Below the pieces are notes generated by a model, which worked only from the letters and a program-made list of their open reading frames with translations, made no database searches and was not told where the DNA came from. From an uncultured Eubacteriales bacterium (GTDB taxonomy: Bacteria; Bacillota; Clostridia; Christensenellales; CAG-314): 41,135 bases of DNA. The translations under genes and the position numbers were made by a program. The stretch covers positions 1 to 41,135 of the forward strand of contig URET01000010.1 in NCBI GenBank assembly GCA_900546875.1, read 5' to 3'. Positions 34,009 through 41,135 of the stretch are shown one piece after another; within the stretch, counting starts at the first letter, position 1, and the number at the start of each line of letters is the position of its first letter.

Positions 34009-34735
34009 CGATAATATATTTTTTCAAAAATACAGTCAAATGAGTCGCTCACAGCAGGGACTAGCCGGTGCAGGAGAATGGGAAACATTGAAAAAGCTGC
34101 TGCCGGATTTTAAAGATAAGCGTGTGCTTGATTTAGGATGCGGCTATGGATGGCACTGTATTTATGCGATGGAACACGGTGCTTCTTCTGTTGTAGGTGT
34201 TGATATTTCTCATAAAATGCTCGAGGTAGCCAAAGAAAAAACACATTTTCCACAGGTTGAATATAAATGCTGTGCTATGGAAGATGTGGAATTCCCAGAG
34301 GAGAGTTTTGATGTAATATTAAGTTCACTTGCATTTCACTATGTAGCAGATTATGAGATTTTAGTAAAAAAGATATATAGAATACTGAAGTATGGTGGTA
34401 AGCTAGTTTTTACGGTTGAACATCCTGTTTTTACTGCCTATGGAACACAAGACTGGCATTATAACGAAAAAGGAGAAATACTGCATTTTCCGGTGGATAA
34501 TTATTATTATGAGGGCAAACGGACAGCTGTGTTTTTGGGAGAAAAGGTTACAAAATATCATAGAACACTGACCACATATCTAAATACACTGCTTTCAAAT
34601 GGTTTTATAATAAATCAGATTGTGGAGCCACAGCCGCCGGAAAACATGATGGATATTCCGGGGATGCAGGATGAAATGCGCCGTCCCATGATGCTGATTG
34701 TATCGGCCAACAAAAAAATGGATAGATATGAGTAA
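33989..34735 (+). CDS. Class I SAM-dependent methyltransferase
   Basis: This 248-residue enzyme has the Rossmann-type SAM-binding fold: motif I VLDLGCGYGWHCIYA (about 46-60), GVDIS at 70-74, the acidic CAMEDVEF near 91 and the LSSLAFHYV post-motif near 108. The C-terminal part contains PPENMMDIPG. It most resembles small-molecule methyltransferases of the UbiE/Methyltransf_11 kind; the substrate is unknown. GAGGGGA seven bases upstream sets the start, which overlaps the end of the remnant frame. It appears intact, in contrast to the fragments before it, and shares its direction with the kinase-like gene downstream. Confidence 0.88.
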   Translation: MKENKYDDNIFFQKYSQMSRSQQGLAGAGEWETLKKLLPDFKDKRVLDLGCGYGWHCIYAMEHGASSVVGVDISHKMLEVAKEKTHFPQVEYKCCAMEDVEFPEESFDVILSSLAFHYVADYEILVKKIYRILKYGGKLVFTVEHPVFTAYGTQDWHYNEKGEILHFPVDNYYYEGKRTAVFLGEKVTKYHRTLTTYLNTLLSNGFIINQIVEPQPPENMMDIPGMQDEMRRPMMLIVSANKKMDRYE

Positions 34736-34809
34736 AATACTTATTTGCCCTGTTTAATAATAGTCTATGAAAAATAATGGAAAGAGTAATCGGGAAGTAT
34801 GGAGGCTTA

Positions 34810-35364
34810 ATGCGAATGGAACAAGGAAGAATTCTTGTGATTACAGGTGCGCCAGGAACAGGAAAAACTACAATATCTTCTATCATTGCGAAAGAATCTG
34901 ACATGGAAAAGTCTGTGCATATGCATACAGATGATTTTTATCATTATCTTAGCAAAAATGCCATTGCCCCACATTTGCCACAATCTAATGCCCAAAACTT
35001 GGTAGTGATTGAGTCCTTTTTGGAAGCCGCAAAGCGTTTTGCCCGCGGTGGATATGATGTAATTGTAGATGGCATTATCGGCCCGTGGTTTCTGGCACCA
35101 TGGCTAAATATTGTTCAAGAGGGATATGAAGTAAACTACATTATTTTAAGAACTAACAAAGAGGAGACAATGAAACGGGCGATTGAACGCTCAAAATTAG
35201 ATAAAGATACAAATATCGAATTAGTACAAACGATGTGGGAACAATTTTGCAATCTTGGAATATACGAGAAAAATGTCGTAGATACTACTAATTTTTCGAT
35301 TAGCGATACCGTTCTTGTAGTAAAAGAAAAAATTACAAATAAAGACTGTCTGTTACATAAATAA
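34810..35364 (+). CDS. Small P-loop kinase-like protein (AAA_33 type)
   Basis: This 184-residue protein has Walker A GAPGTGKTT near residue 11-19, a DxD-like HTDDFYH near 38 and the lid-type ERSKLDKDT near 128. It resembles small ATP-binding phosphotransferases of the AAA_33 group, which includes the tunicamycin-resistance protein TmrB and chloramphenicol phosphotransferase relatives; the substrate cannot be inferred. GGAGG precedes the ATG at 34810 by four bases (34816 is an alternative), and the longer frame from 34777 lacks a ribosome site. Its TAA overlaps the outer 31-nt site. A drug-modifying role is only a guess. Confidence 0.82.
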   Translation: MRMEQGRILVITGAPGTGKTTISSIIAKESDMEKSVHMHTDDFYHYLSKNAIAPHLPQSNAQNLVVIESFLEAAKRFARGGYDVIVDGIIGPWFLAPWLNIVQEGYEVNYIILRTNKEETMKRAIERSKLDKDTNIELVQTMWEQFCNLGIYEKNVVDTTNFSISDTVLVVKEKITNKDCLLHK

Positions 35365-35393
35365 ATTCGTTTTACGTTATCACTTCTCCACCA
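35363..35393. repeat. Outer att-like 31-nt site (copy 2, island right end)
   Basis: It matches the copy at 33022-33052 at about 25 of 31 positions and overlaps the stop codon of the kinase gene in the same way. It ends TTCTCCACCA; the tRNA-Ala 3' end reads TTATCTCCACCA. Confidence 0.7.
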
Positions 35394-35402
35394 AATCAAA
35401 TG

Positions 35403-35445
35403 ATCCGGACCTTTCGGCTTCAACCGATCGGTCCGGATTTTTTTT
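35403..35445 (+). terminator. Strong terminator, probably the displaced tRNA-Ala terminator
   Basis: ATCCGGACC/GGTCCGGAT enclose a second stem TCGG/CCGA, followed by eight T residues. No gene ends here other than the island; the spacing from TCCACCA (about 10 bases) suits a tRNA terminator. Confidence 0.85.
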
Positions 35446-35470
35446 ATCTGCATCACACTATATCTGCCGA

Positions 35471-35571
35471 CTCGAAATATCACTCTGAAATTCAATGTAT
35501 TTATGCTCGAAATATTACCTTAGAAATATCAATGTTTTATGCTCGAAATATCACTCTGATTTTTTATTCTC
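35471..35571. repeat. Three ~36-bp direct repeats
   Basis: Units at 35471-35505, 35506-35541 and from 35542 share CTCGAAATATCACTCTGA and TCAATGT-TTTATG. They lie in the gap between the island end and the orphan RNA; I see no gene in 35446-35745. Confidence 0.8.
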
Positions 35572-35744
35572 AATTATCCTGATCCGTTCTTTCTTTTTCT
35601 TCTTCCGCTCTTTCTTGTATCGACAGGAAAATACCCGTCAACATAAAAAAATATATTCCTTGTATTAACCGTTTCACTATACGTCTGCGGTATCCTTTCA
35701 AAAATAAACATGCATTTTCGATTTTTCACTCCCGAAATAACATT

Positions 35745-36040
35745 TACCCGAAACAAAAGCCTCCGCGGCATATAGCCGCGGAGGCTATAGGAAGAAGACC
35801 GGTCTATCATGATTTGACCGGAATTCAGGGAACGAATATTTTTCTTCCGACCAGAAAAATCCCGCTGTCGGAATCCCCACTCTTTCCTCGTCAATTCAGT
35901 CGGGACATTCATCTACCCGACATGTCGTTCAACCCGTTATTCTGTTATATTGTCCGATAATACAATTCTTTTACTTAAAAATCGGGAGTTTATCACGTCA
36001 CGGTTTTATCGGCAGCAGACAAAACAACACGCTCTGCCTT
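35745..36040 (-). ncRNA. Candidate structured non-coding RNA, family unknown
   Basis: A promoter (36075-36047) and a strong terminator (arms 35775-35786/35758-35769) frame about 295 bases on the minus strand without a convincing ORF. Several perfect stems fall inside: GTCGGG/CCCGAC (35921-35899), TTCCGAC/GTCGGAA (35873-35845) and CCGGTC/GACCGG (35821-35799). The order of strong hairpins ending in a terminator is what a stand-alone RNA looks like. I do not recognise the family; it does not read as tmRNA, RNase P, SRP RNA or a typical 6S RNA hairpin. The 5' end is approximate. Confidence 0.55.
35751..35786 (-). terminator. Terminator of the candidate RNA
   Basis: Twelve-base perfect arms AGCCTCCGCGGC/GCCGCGGAGGCT with a five-base loop are followed on the minus strand by TTTTGTTT. 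No protein gene on that strand ends here. Confidence 0.75.
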
Positions 36041-36046
36041 GCTACC

Positions 36047-36075
36047 ATATTATCATATAAAATCTATAAATACAA
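36047..36075 (-). promoter_or_regulatory. Promoter of the candidate RNA
   Basis: On the minus strand TTGTAT (36075-36070) and TAATAT (36052-36047) are 17 bases apart. Confidence 0.5.
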
Positions 36076-36450
36076 CTGTTTTCAGCAAAATTTTTCAGAC
36101 TAAACGCTTTCCGATATGAAAATACAGAAATTTTCGCCCTGTGACATAATTAATCAACAGCATTTTTTTGTTGCATGCACCGTTGCGACCTGTTTTTATG
36201 TCAAGATCCGCCCCTCCTTAGATCATATCCGCTCCGTTTACACGAAAATGATCATCGTTTTATTTATAATAAACAATTTGAATATAATTACGGATATAAG
36301 CTTTGAAGTACGGCTTTTATAGTATATAATTACTGACGAACACAAACCGAAAAGGAGTATTTAAAACGCAAATTCAAGCTTTCTTAAAAAACACGGAATT
36401 ATTTGTTATGATAAAGAAGTAAAGTTTAAAAAAATATCTTGAATTTTATC

Positions 36451-36479
36451 TTGACAAATCCGAAAAGGCATGATATAGT
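36451..36479 (+). promoter_or_regulatory. Promoter of the MarR-type gene
   Basis: TTGACA (36451-36456) and TATAGT (36474-36479) are 17 bases apart, giving a leader of about 140 bases. The AT-rich stretch 36080-36450 before it holds nothing I can support beyond an AAAGGAG near 36353 with no start codon after it. Confidence 0.7.
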
Positions 36480-36628
36480 TATAATGTATAAATACCGTAA
36501 CGATATTCATATTTTATGACTATATACCCCCGAGAAAGCGGTGTTCAAATATTTAAATAATATACCCTGACAGTCCGATCGGGTAAAACATAATCGTTGC
36601 GGTTTTAAATACTAAAAAAGGAGGTAAT

Positions 36629-37093
36629 ATGGATCGCAGTTTTTTTGTAGAATTCAGCAAAACAGTAGATTTACTAAACAGCGCGGAAAGTAAAGCTCTT
36701 ACGCCCATCCACAGAAACGTTATCGATAAAGGCTGTGTGCTTTCGTCGATGAAGTTCAGTGAAGGGCATGTGCTTTGCACGTTATTCAAGCTTGACAGAC
36801 CTATTACTGTAGCACGTCTTGCGGCTCAATGTTCCATAATGGTCAACAATATATCCAAGCCGCTGCGCACGTTGATAGAAGGCGGTTTCGTGTCGGAAAC
36901 GAAAGATACCGGAGACAGAAGAAAAAAATACATAGAAATCACGCCTCTCGGCAGGCAAACCGTATCAGATTTCGACAACATGTGCATAGACGAATCCGCC
37001 ACTCATCTGCAATCGATTTTCAGTGACGATGAACTTATACGCATTCTCGAAGCGATGCAGGTTTTATGTGCGTTATGGAATAAGGAAAGGTAA
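36629..37093 (+). CDS. MarR-family transcriptional regulator
   Basis: This 154-residue protein has a winged helix at about residues 45-105: PITVARLAAQCSIMVNNISKPLRTLIEGG is the helix-turn-helix and KDTGDRRKKYIEITPLG the wing, the usual MarR pattern with the conserved DRR. Flanking helices would form the dimer. AAAGGAGG precedes the ATG by six bases. It sits about 75 bases upstream of the decayed subtilase on the same strand and may once have regulated it. The ligand is unknown. Confidence 0.88.
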   Translation: MDRSFFVEFSKTVDLLNSAESKALTPIHRNVIDKGCVLSSMKFSEGHVLCTLFKLDRPITVARLAAQCSIMVNNISKPLRTLIEGGFVSETKDTGDRRKKYIEITPLGRQTVSDFDNMCIDESATHLQSIFSDDELIRILEAMQVLCALWNKER

Positions 37094-37169
37094 AAACTCG
37101 AGGAAGTCCGGGCTTATAACGACTGCGCTCAGCACCATTTTCAAAACCAAAAATCAATCAGGAGACATT

Positions 37170-39604
37170 TATAAAAAAAACACTTTATATATATTTGCAC
37201 TGATTAATCTTGTTGTATTTGTATTAAGAGCCTGCGCAACGGAAATAAATACTGACAGAATAGCAGAAAACACTCTTAAAGAAGAAAGCTTGCTTTATAA
37301 ATCCGACGAAACCGACTATACCGAGGATTTCACTGAAGAAGCCGAAATATACCGTTCTGTTATGACGGCTGTCAACGACGGGCATTTTGATGAAAGCACC
37401 GAAGTCAGCGTTATAATAGAAACGGAAGGTCAATCGCTCATTGAAAGGTGGTTTGACTACGCTTACAAATATTATGATTCTTTGAACGAATTCATACTTT
37501 CATCCGAAGGCTCGGCCATATCCGCCGAACTTGAAAAGACTCAGAACAAACTCATTAAAAAAATTGAAGCATCAGGCGTGGAGATCACTCTGGAATTCAC
37601 GTACACTTCCCTGCTCAACGGAATAGCAGTAAACATGAGATTCTGTGATGTGGATTCGTTACTTGAAATAAACGGGATATAGGACATTGCCTTCTCAGAA
37701 ACTTACAGCATTCCGGATATGACGATATATACTGATGACGCTCCGGAAACCGAAACGATCTATAATGTATCAAATTTCAACAACACCATGGAATTTGACG
37801 GAGAGGGAATGCTCATAGCAATAATCTATACCGGCCTTGATTATACCCACGAGGCGTTTCTGACCGATCCCTCCTGCCCCGCTCTTAACAAAGACACCAT
37901 CGACACATTTATAGCGTCGACATGCGCTAATTCGTTGGCTACAAACGCAAAAAAAGATCCGCTTACAGCAGACAGCGTTTACATCAACGCGAAAATCCCG
38001 TTTGCATACGACTATGCAAACAACGATACCGATGTTATGCCTAAAACGGCAAGCAACGGATATCACGGGACGCATGTTGCGGATATAACTGCAGGCAATT
38101 CCCCCACATTCCGCGGAGTAGCTCCCAACGCTCAGATCGCGGCAATGAAAGTATTTTCCGATTCCGCAAGCAGCGCTACAACATCTACGATACTTGCCAC
38201 TCTATGCGATGCCGTTATCATTGACGCCGACGTTATAAATCTCAGCCTGGGAAGCGTTGACGGACTCTCATACGCCGCAGACGAACTCACCAATCAGATA
38301 TATCAGGCTATCGAGGACGCTAATATTCTTGTTGCAGCTTCTGCCGGCAATAGTTACAATACCGCCATGGGTTCGAATGCAGGCGACTTTCCTGTTACCG
38401 AAAACCCCGATTACGGTATTGTTTCATCCCCTTCCACATACGAAGGAGTTATTTCCGTAGCCAGCGCGAACAGCCACATTATAGAGGAAACCTATCTTAA
38501 ATCCGATGAGCTTTCCTTCACATACATAAGCGCATATAACTCTTTAACGGAAACGACATATAACATTTTCGATTTCATCAATGCGGGAACATACGAACTC
38601 GTCAATATCGAAAACTACGGTTCAGCCGACGCTTATGAGAATACAGACGTGAAAGGCAAAATCGTGATCACTCAAAGAGGCGGAGGTCTGAGCTTTGAAG
38701 AAAAAGAACTTGCCGCTTACAACGCGGGCGCCGCAGGCATTATCATTTACGATAACGTCACAGGATACGGTATCAATATGGTAGTTGCTCCCGAGAACAT
38801 GAAAATAGCCTGTGTTTACGTATCTAAGGAAGCAGGCGAAGCCCTTATAAATCAGAAAACAGTTACTTTTTCCGAAGAGTTTATAAAAAGCACTCCTTCT
38901 ATGAGCACGTTCTCGTCATGGGGTCCCACTCCCGAGCTGCAAATTAAGCCCGAAATCACGGGGATCGGCGGATCGGTATACTCTGCCTATACGAACGGCG
39001 GATATGCTTACGCAAGCGGAACAAGTATGGCTTCTCCCTATGTAGCGGGCATTCTTGCGCTTGTAAAACAAAGCATCCAAGCAAATTACCCTTCACTTAC
39101 GGATGAAGAAATTTATAACGCCGTATATCAGCGCGTAATGAGCACAGCGGACATCCTTACCGATCTCAACGGCAATTATTACCCTGTACGTCAGCAGGGC
39201 GCGGGCCTTATAAACGCTGTCTCCGCGATCGAATCCGAAGCTTACATCTACGTGCAGAATTCTTCAAAACCAAAATAGAACTCGGCGACGACAAAGAATG
39301 CAGAGGCATATACAATCTTACTTTCAGAGTAATGAATCTTTCTGCTTCACCTATAACGTATTTCGTTGATCCGATAGTGCTTGCAGACGAGGTTTCCTCA
39401 GACGGCTATACCCTCACTCAGATGGGCAAAGTCCTCGAAGGAGCCGCATACACGGTGAGAGTTGCGGAAGGCGGCAGCGCAGACGGATATTATATCACGG
39501 TCGACGCTCAGGGCTATGCAGTTGTTACAGTGCGCATCGAGCTTTCCGAAAAAGACAAAGCTTACATAACCGACAACTTATATCGCGTACAAAAAGGAAT
39601 GTAA
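37170..39604 (+). pseudogene. Cell-surface subtilase (S8, C5a peptidase/lactocepin-like), decayed and truncated
   Basis: One ancestral frame can be followed through four lesions. No ATG follows the GGAGA at 37161; an ATA stands there in an A-rich run. An in-frame TAG (37680-37682) cuts the propeptide from the protease domain. The catalytic Asp of the DTGLDYTHEAF motif is Tyr (IIYTGLDYTHEAF near 37835). A one-base shift in the AAAACC stretch near 39268 separates the C-terminal Fn3-like part (39332-39604). His in NGYHGTHVADI and Ser in YASGTSMASPYVAG remain, with a PA-type insert between. The end is missing where the right-hand element entered. When intact it would be an exported protease cutting surface or host proteins. 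Confidence 0.88.
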
Positions 39605-39609
39605 AATTA
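39571..39609. mobile_element. Left end and junction of the right-hand integrative element
   Basis: Subtilase-like sequence is convincing up to AYITDN (about 39573), then unrelated until the recombinase stop codon at 39607-39609. The element therefore begins about 35 bases before the recombinase end and runs off the right edge, a mirror image of the element at the left edge. Confidence 0.6.
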
Positions 39610-41130
39610 GTTTTTGTTTAGGATTGCGTGTTCTTTATCTATCAGTTTGTAATAGATATGAATGTTACGCGGTGCGGGGGAGTGCCAGCGATTATTGCGT
39701 TCCGTCTTTGCGTCGATTGTAATAAATTCAATCAGTTGCAGGCACATTTCCCGCGTCAGTTCGGGGCAACTGCCGTACAGTTTGATGCGTCGGATATACT
39801 CTTCGACGTCGGCCGCGTCCTTGCTCTCTTCCTGTAATTTCTTCTCCAATGCGCTTATCTCGGCTTTCAGTGTTTCCTGCTCCGCCTGATATTTTTCGCA
39901 AAGGGAATTGCAGAGATTTTCGGGCATTTTCTTCAAGACTTTATCTTCAAACGCGGATTGAATCAGAGCATCCAATTCTTCCATGCGTTTGCGTTTGGCT
40001 TTGAGCTGTTTGTTGTCGGCAGCTCTTGCCGCAGCCGTCCGCTTTGCCCTGCCTTTCAAGAACTCTTCCCTCGCCGCCGCTTCGTCCTCTAAAACAAAAT
40101 TAAGTTTCGAACGTATGTCCGCAAGTACAAGAGCTTCGAGATCTGCCCGTTGTATTGCGTGCGTTGTGCAGTAGTTTTTGCCGAGGTTTGCAAAGGTACG
40201 ACAGATATAGCATTCGCAGTTGTATTCCTTTCCGCTCTTTAACTTTGTCTTTGAGTAGGATATTCTCATCTTCTGTCCGCAATCCGCGCAGAAGAGAAAT
40301 CCGGACAGAGGATGCGAAACGCCCTTTTTCGTGTACTTTGTCCTGCTGACGGATTTTGTGACTTCCTGTGCCTTATCCCAAACCTCGTTGCTCACGATAG
40401 GCTCGTGGGCATTTTCTTTGACGATCCATTCTTCCTGCGGCCGCCAATAGGTGCGGTGGTTTTTATAGGAAACCGTGGAACGCCTGTGCTGCACCGTACA
40501 GCCTTTGTATGTCGGATCGGCAAGCATATCCCGAATGGTTTTATGGCTCCACCACGGCTGTATCTGCCGATTGATTTTGCCGCCGTCTTTCTTCGTCCGG
40601 TACAGCGTAGGATTCGGAATACATTCGTCGGAGAGCGCCCGTGCAATGCGATAGGGCGAGGCTCCTTCGATTCGCATCTGAAAGATTCGCCTGACGACTT
40701 CCGCCGCAGGTTCGTCAATGATCGCCGTGCGGTTATCATCGCCGCCGACAAGATACCCGTAAGGATAATAACCCGAAGTGTATTTGCCTGCTTTCTGACT
40801 TGCTTCCAATACCGCGCGAATTTTCTTCGAGGTATTTGCCGAATGCCATTCGTTAAACACGTTCATGATCGGCATCATGTCCATACCCGTGCTGTTCCTG
40901 TCCGCTGTGTCAACGTTGTCGCTTATGGCTATAAAGCGTATGCCGTAGGCGGGAAATATGTAATCGAGATACTGTCCGACCATGATATAGTTTCTTCCGA
41001 AGCGGGAGAGGTCTTTTACCACAATGGTATTGATGCGACCCGTTTTTGCATCGTCCAACAGCCGCTGCACTTCGGGGCGTTCAAAAGCTGACGTTAGATA
41101 ACGATACTTTTGAAAACACTGGAAAATCAA
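39607..41130 (-). CDS. Large serine recombinase, 5' end at window edge (partial)
   Basis: About 490 residues are visible of a TnpX-like recombinase: the back half of the resolvase domain (FERPEVQRLLDD, then VVKDLSRFGRNYIMVG), the recombinase domain, a zinc ribbon (CADCG, then CYIC), a coiled coil and a tail ending in HIYYKLIDKEH. The nucleophile segment (YxRxS) lies outside the window. Upstream of FERPEV the frame reads QKYRYLTSA instead of the usual DGYSGTS-type stretch, so a frameshift or a junction close to the edge is possible. It is related to the left-edge recombinase but clearly a different protein. It is the terminal gene of the element that truncated the subtilase. Confidence 0.87.
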   Translation of the reverse strand: MIFQCFQKYRYLTSAFERPEVQRLLDDAKTGRINTIVVKDLSRFGRNYIMVGQYLDYIFPAYGIRFIAISDNVDTADRNSTGMDMMPIMNVFNEWHSANTSKKIRAVLEASQKAGKYTSGYYPYGYLVGGDDNRTAIIDEPAAEVVRRIFQMRIEGASPYRIARALSDECIPNPTLYRTKKDGGKINRQIQPWWSHKTIRDMLADPTYKGCTVQHRRSTVSYKNHRTYWRPQEEWIVKENAHEPIVSNEVWDKAQEVTKSVSRTKYTKKGVSHPLSGFLFCADCGQKMRISYSKTKLKSGKEYNCECYICRTFANLGKNYCTTHAIQRADLEALVLADIRSKLNFVLEDEAAAREEFLKGRAKRTAAARAADNKQLKAKRKRMEELDALIQSAFEDKVLKKMPENLCNSLCEKYQAEQETLKAEISALEKKLQEESKDAADVEEYIRRIKLYGSCPELTREMCLQLIEFITIDAKTERNNRWHSPAPRNIHIYYKLIDKEHAILNKN

Positions 41131-41135
41131 GGTTT

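Larger units (their letters stand above)
27719..35393. mobile_element. Genomic island at the tRNA-Ala 3' end, apparently two units in tandem
   Basis: From the tRNA CCA to 35393 the gene content is unlike the flanks: AT-rich cargo, a serine recombinase, an HUH Rep and decayed fragments. Related 31-nt sites ending in TCCACCA, like the tRNA, occur at 33022-33052 and 35363-35393. Directly after the second lies a strong terminator with no gene of its own, which reads as the displaced tRNA-Ala terminator. The simplest reading is sequential insertion, with the inner unit (27719-33052) younger and the outer one (33053-35393) older. Only about nine bases match the tRNA end exactly, so the att assignment is inferred. 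Confidence 0.65.

Noticed and set aside
35574..35912. 112-residue minus-strand frame inside the candidate RNA
   Set aside because: No ribosome site, an unlikely composition, and it runs through the terminator hairpin.

Overview
The window looks like the chromosome of an anaerobic gut-type Clostridia-related Firmicute. The grounds are Shine-Dalgarno sites of the GGAGG type, consensus sigma-A promoters, TnpX-type large serine recombinases, an ECF-type vitamin transporter, an Msm/Mal-type glucan ABC system, and lipoprotein and SPOR genes. The genus cannot be fixed from the sequence; a Christensenellales-like lineage is only a guess.

Layout. (1) 1-2.09 kb is the right end of an integrative element (TnpW-like protein and a large serine recombinase). 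It has cut off a CNNM/HlyC-type membrane protein gene (2.09-2.48 kb, minus strand). (2) 2.8-6.9 kb holds a cobalamin riboswitch with terminator, then an ECF transporter: EcfT, a fused double ATPase and an S component. (3) A tRNA-Arg(CCU) with promoter and terminator follows at 7.3 kb. (4) 7.6-20.1 kb is one long minus-strand alpha-glucan operon: pullulanase, binding lipoprotein (malE, broken by a stop codon), two permeases, a secreted amylase lipoprotein, an extended MsmK-type ATPase, a neopullulanase-type enzyme and 4-alpha-glucanotransferase. A divergent LacI-family regulator (20.5 kb) shares the control region, which holds a perfect TTACGAAA/TTTCGTAA palindrome. (5) 21.7-27.2 kb carries adenosine deaminase, a PilT-like ATPase, a repeat lipoprotein and a SPOR-domain membrane protein. 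(6) 27.72-35.39 kb is an island placed at the 3' end of tRNA-Ala(CGC). It appears to be two units in tandem, each ending in the same 31-nt site. The inner unit carries an HNH protein, a serine recombinase, an HUH replication protein, an origin-like set of dyads and a NERD protein. The outer, more decayed unit carries methyltransferase remnants, a SAM methyltransferase and a small P-loop kinase. (7) 35.7-36.05 kb looks like an unassigned structured RNA on the minus strand. (8) 36.6-39.6 kb is a MarR regulator and a decayed cell-surface subtilase with its catalytic Asp changed to Tyr. (9) The subtilase is truncated by a third large serine recombinase that runs off the right edge.

How the genes work together. 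The amylase lipoprotein would cut starch outside the cell and MalEFG plus the MsmK ATPase would import maltodextrins. Inside, pullulanase debranches them, the neopullulanase-type enzyme cuts them and MalQ rearranges the products, all under the LacI-type regulator. The ECF module would import cobalamin when the riboswitch is free of ligand.

A recurring oddity is that five separate intergenic gaps hold short, imperfect, locus-specific tandem repeat arrays (7.44, 21.5, 24.1, 26.2 and 35.5 kb). The most promising possible novelties are the tRNA-Ala island with its serine recombinase plus HUH Rep plus origin-like hairpins, and the orphan structured RNA at 35.75-36.04 kb.
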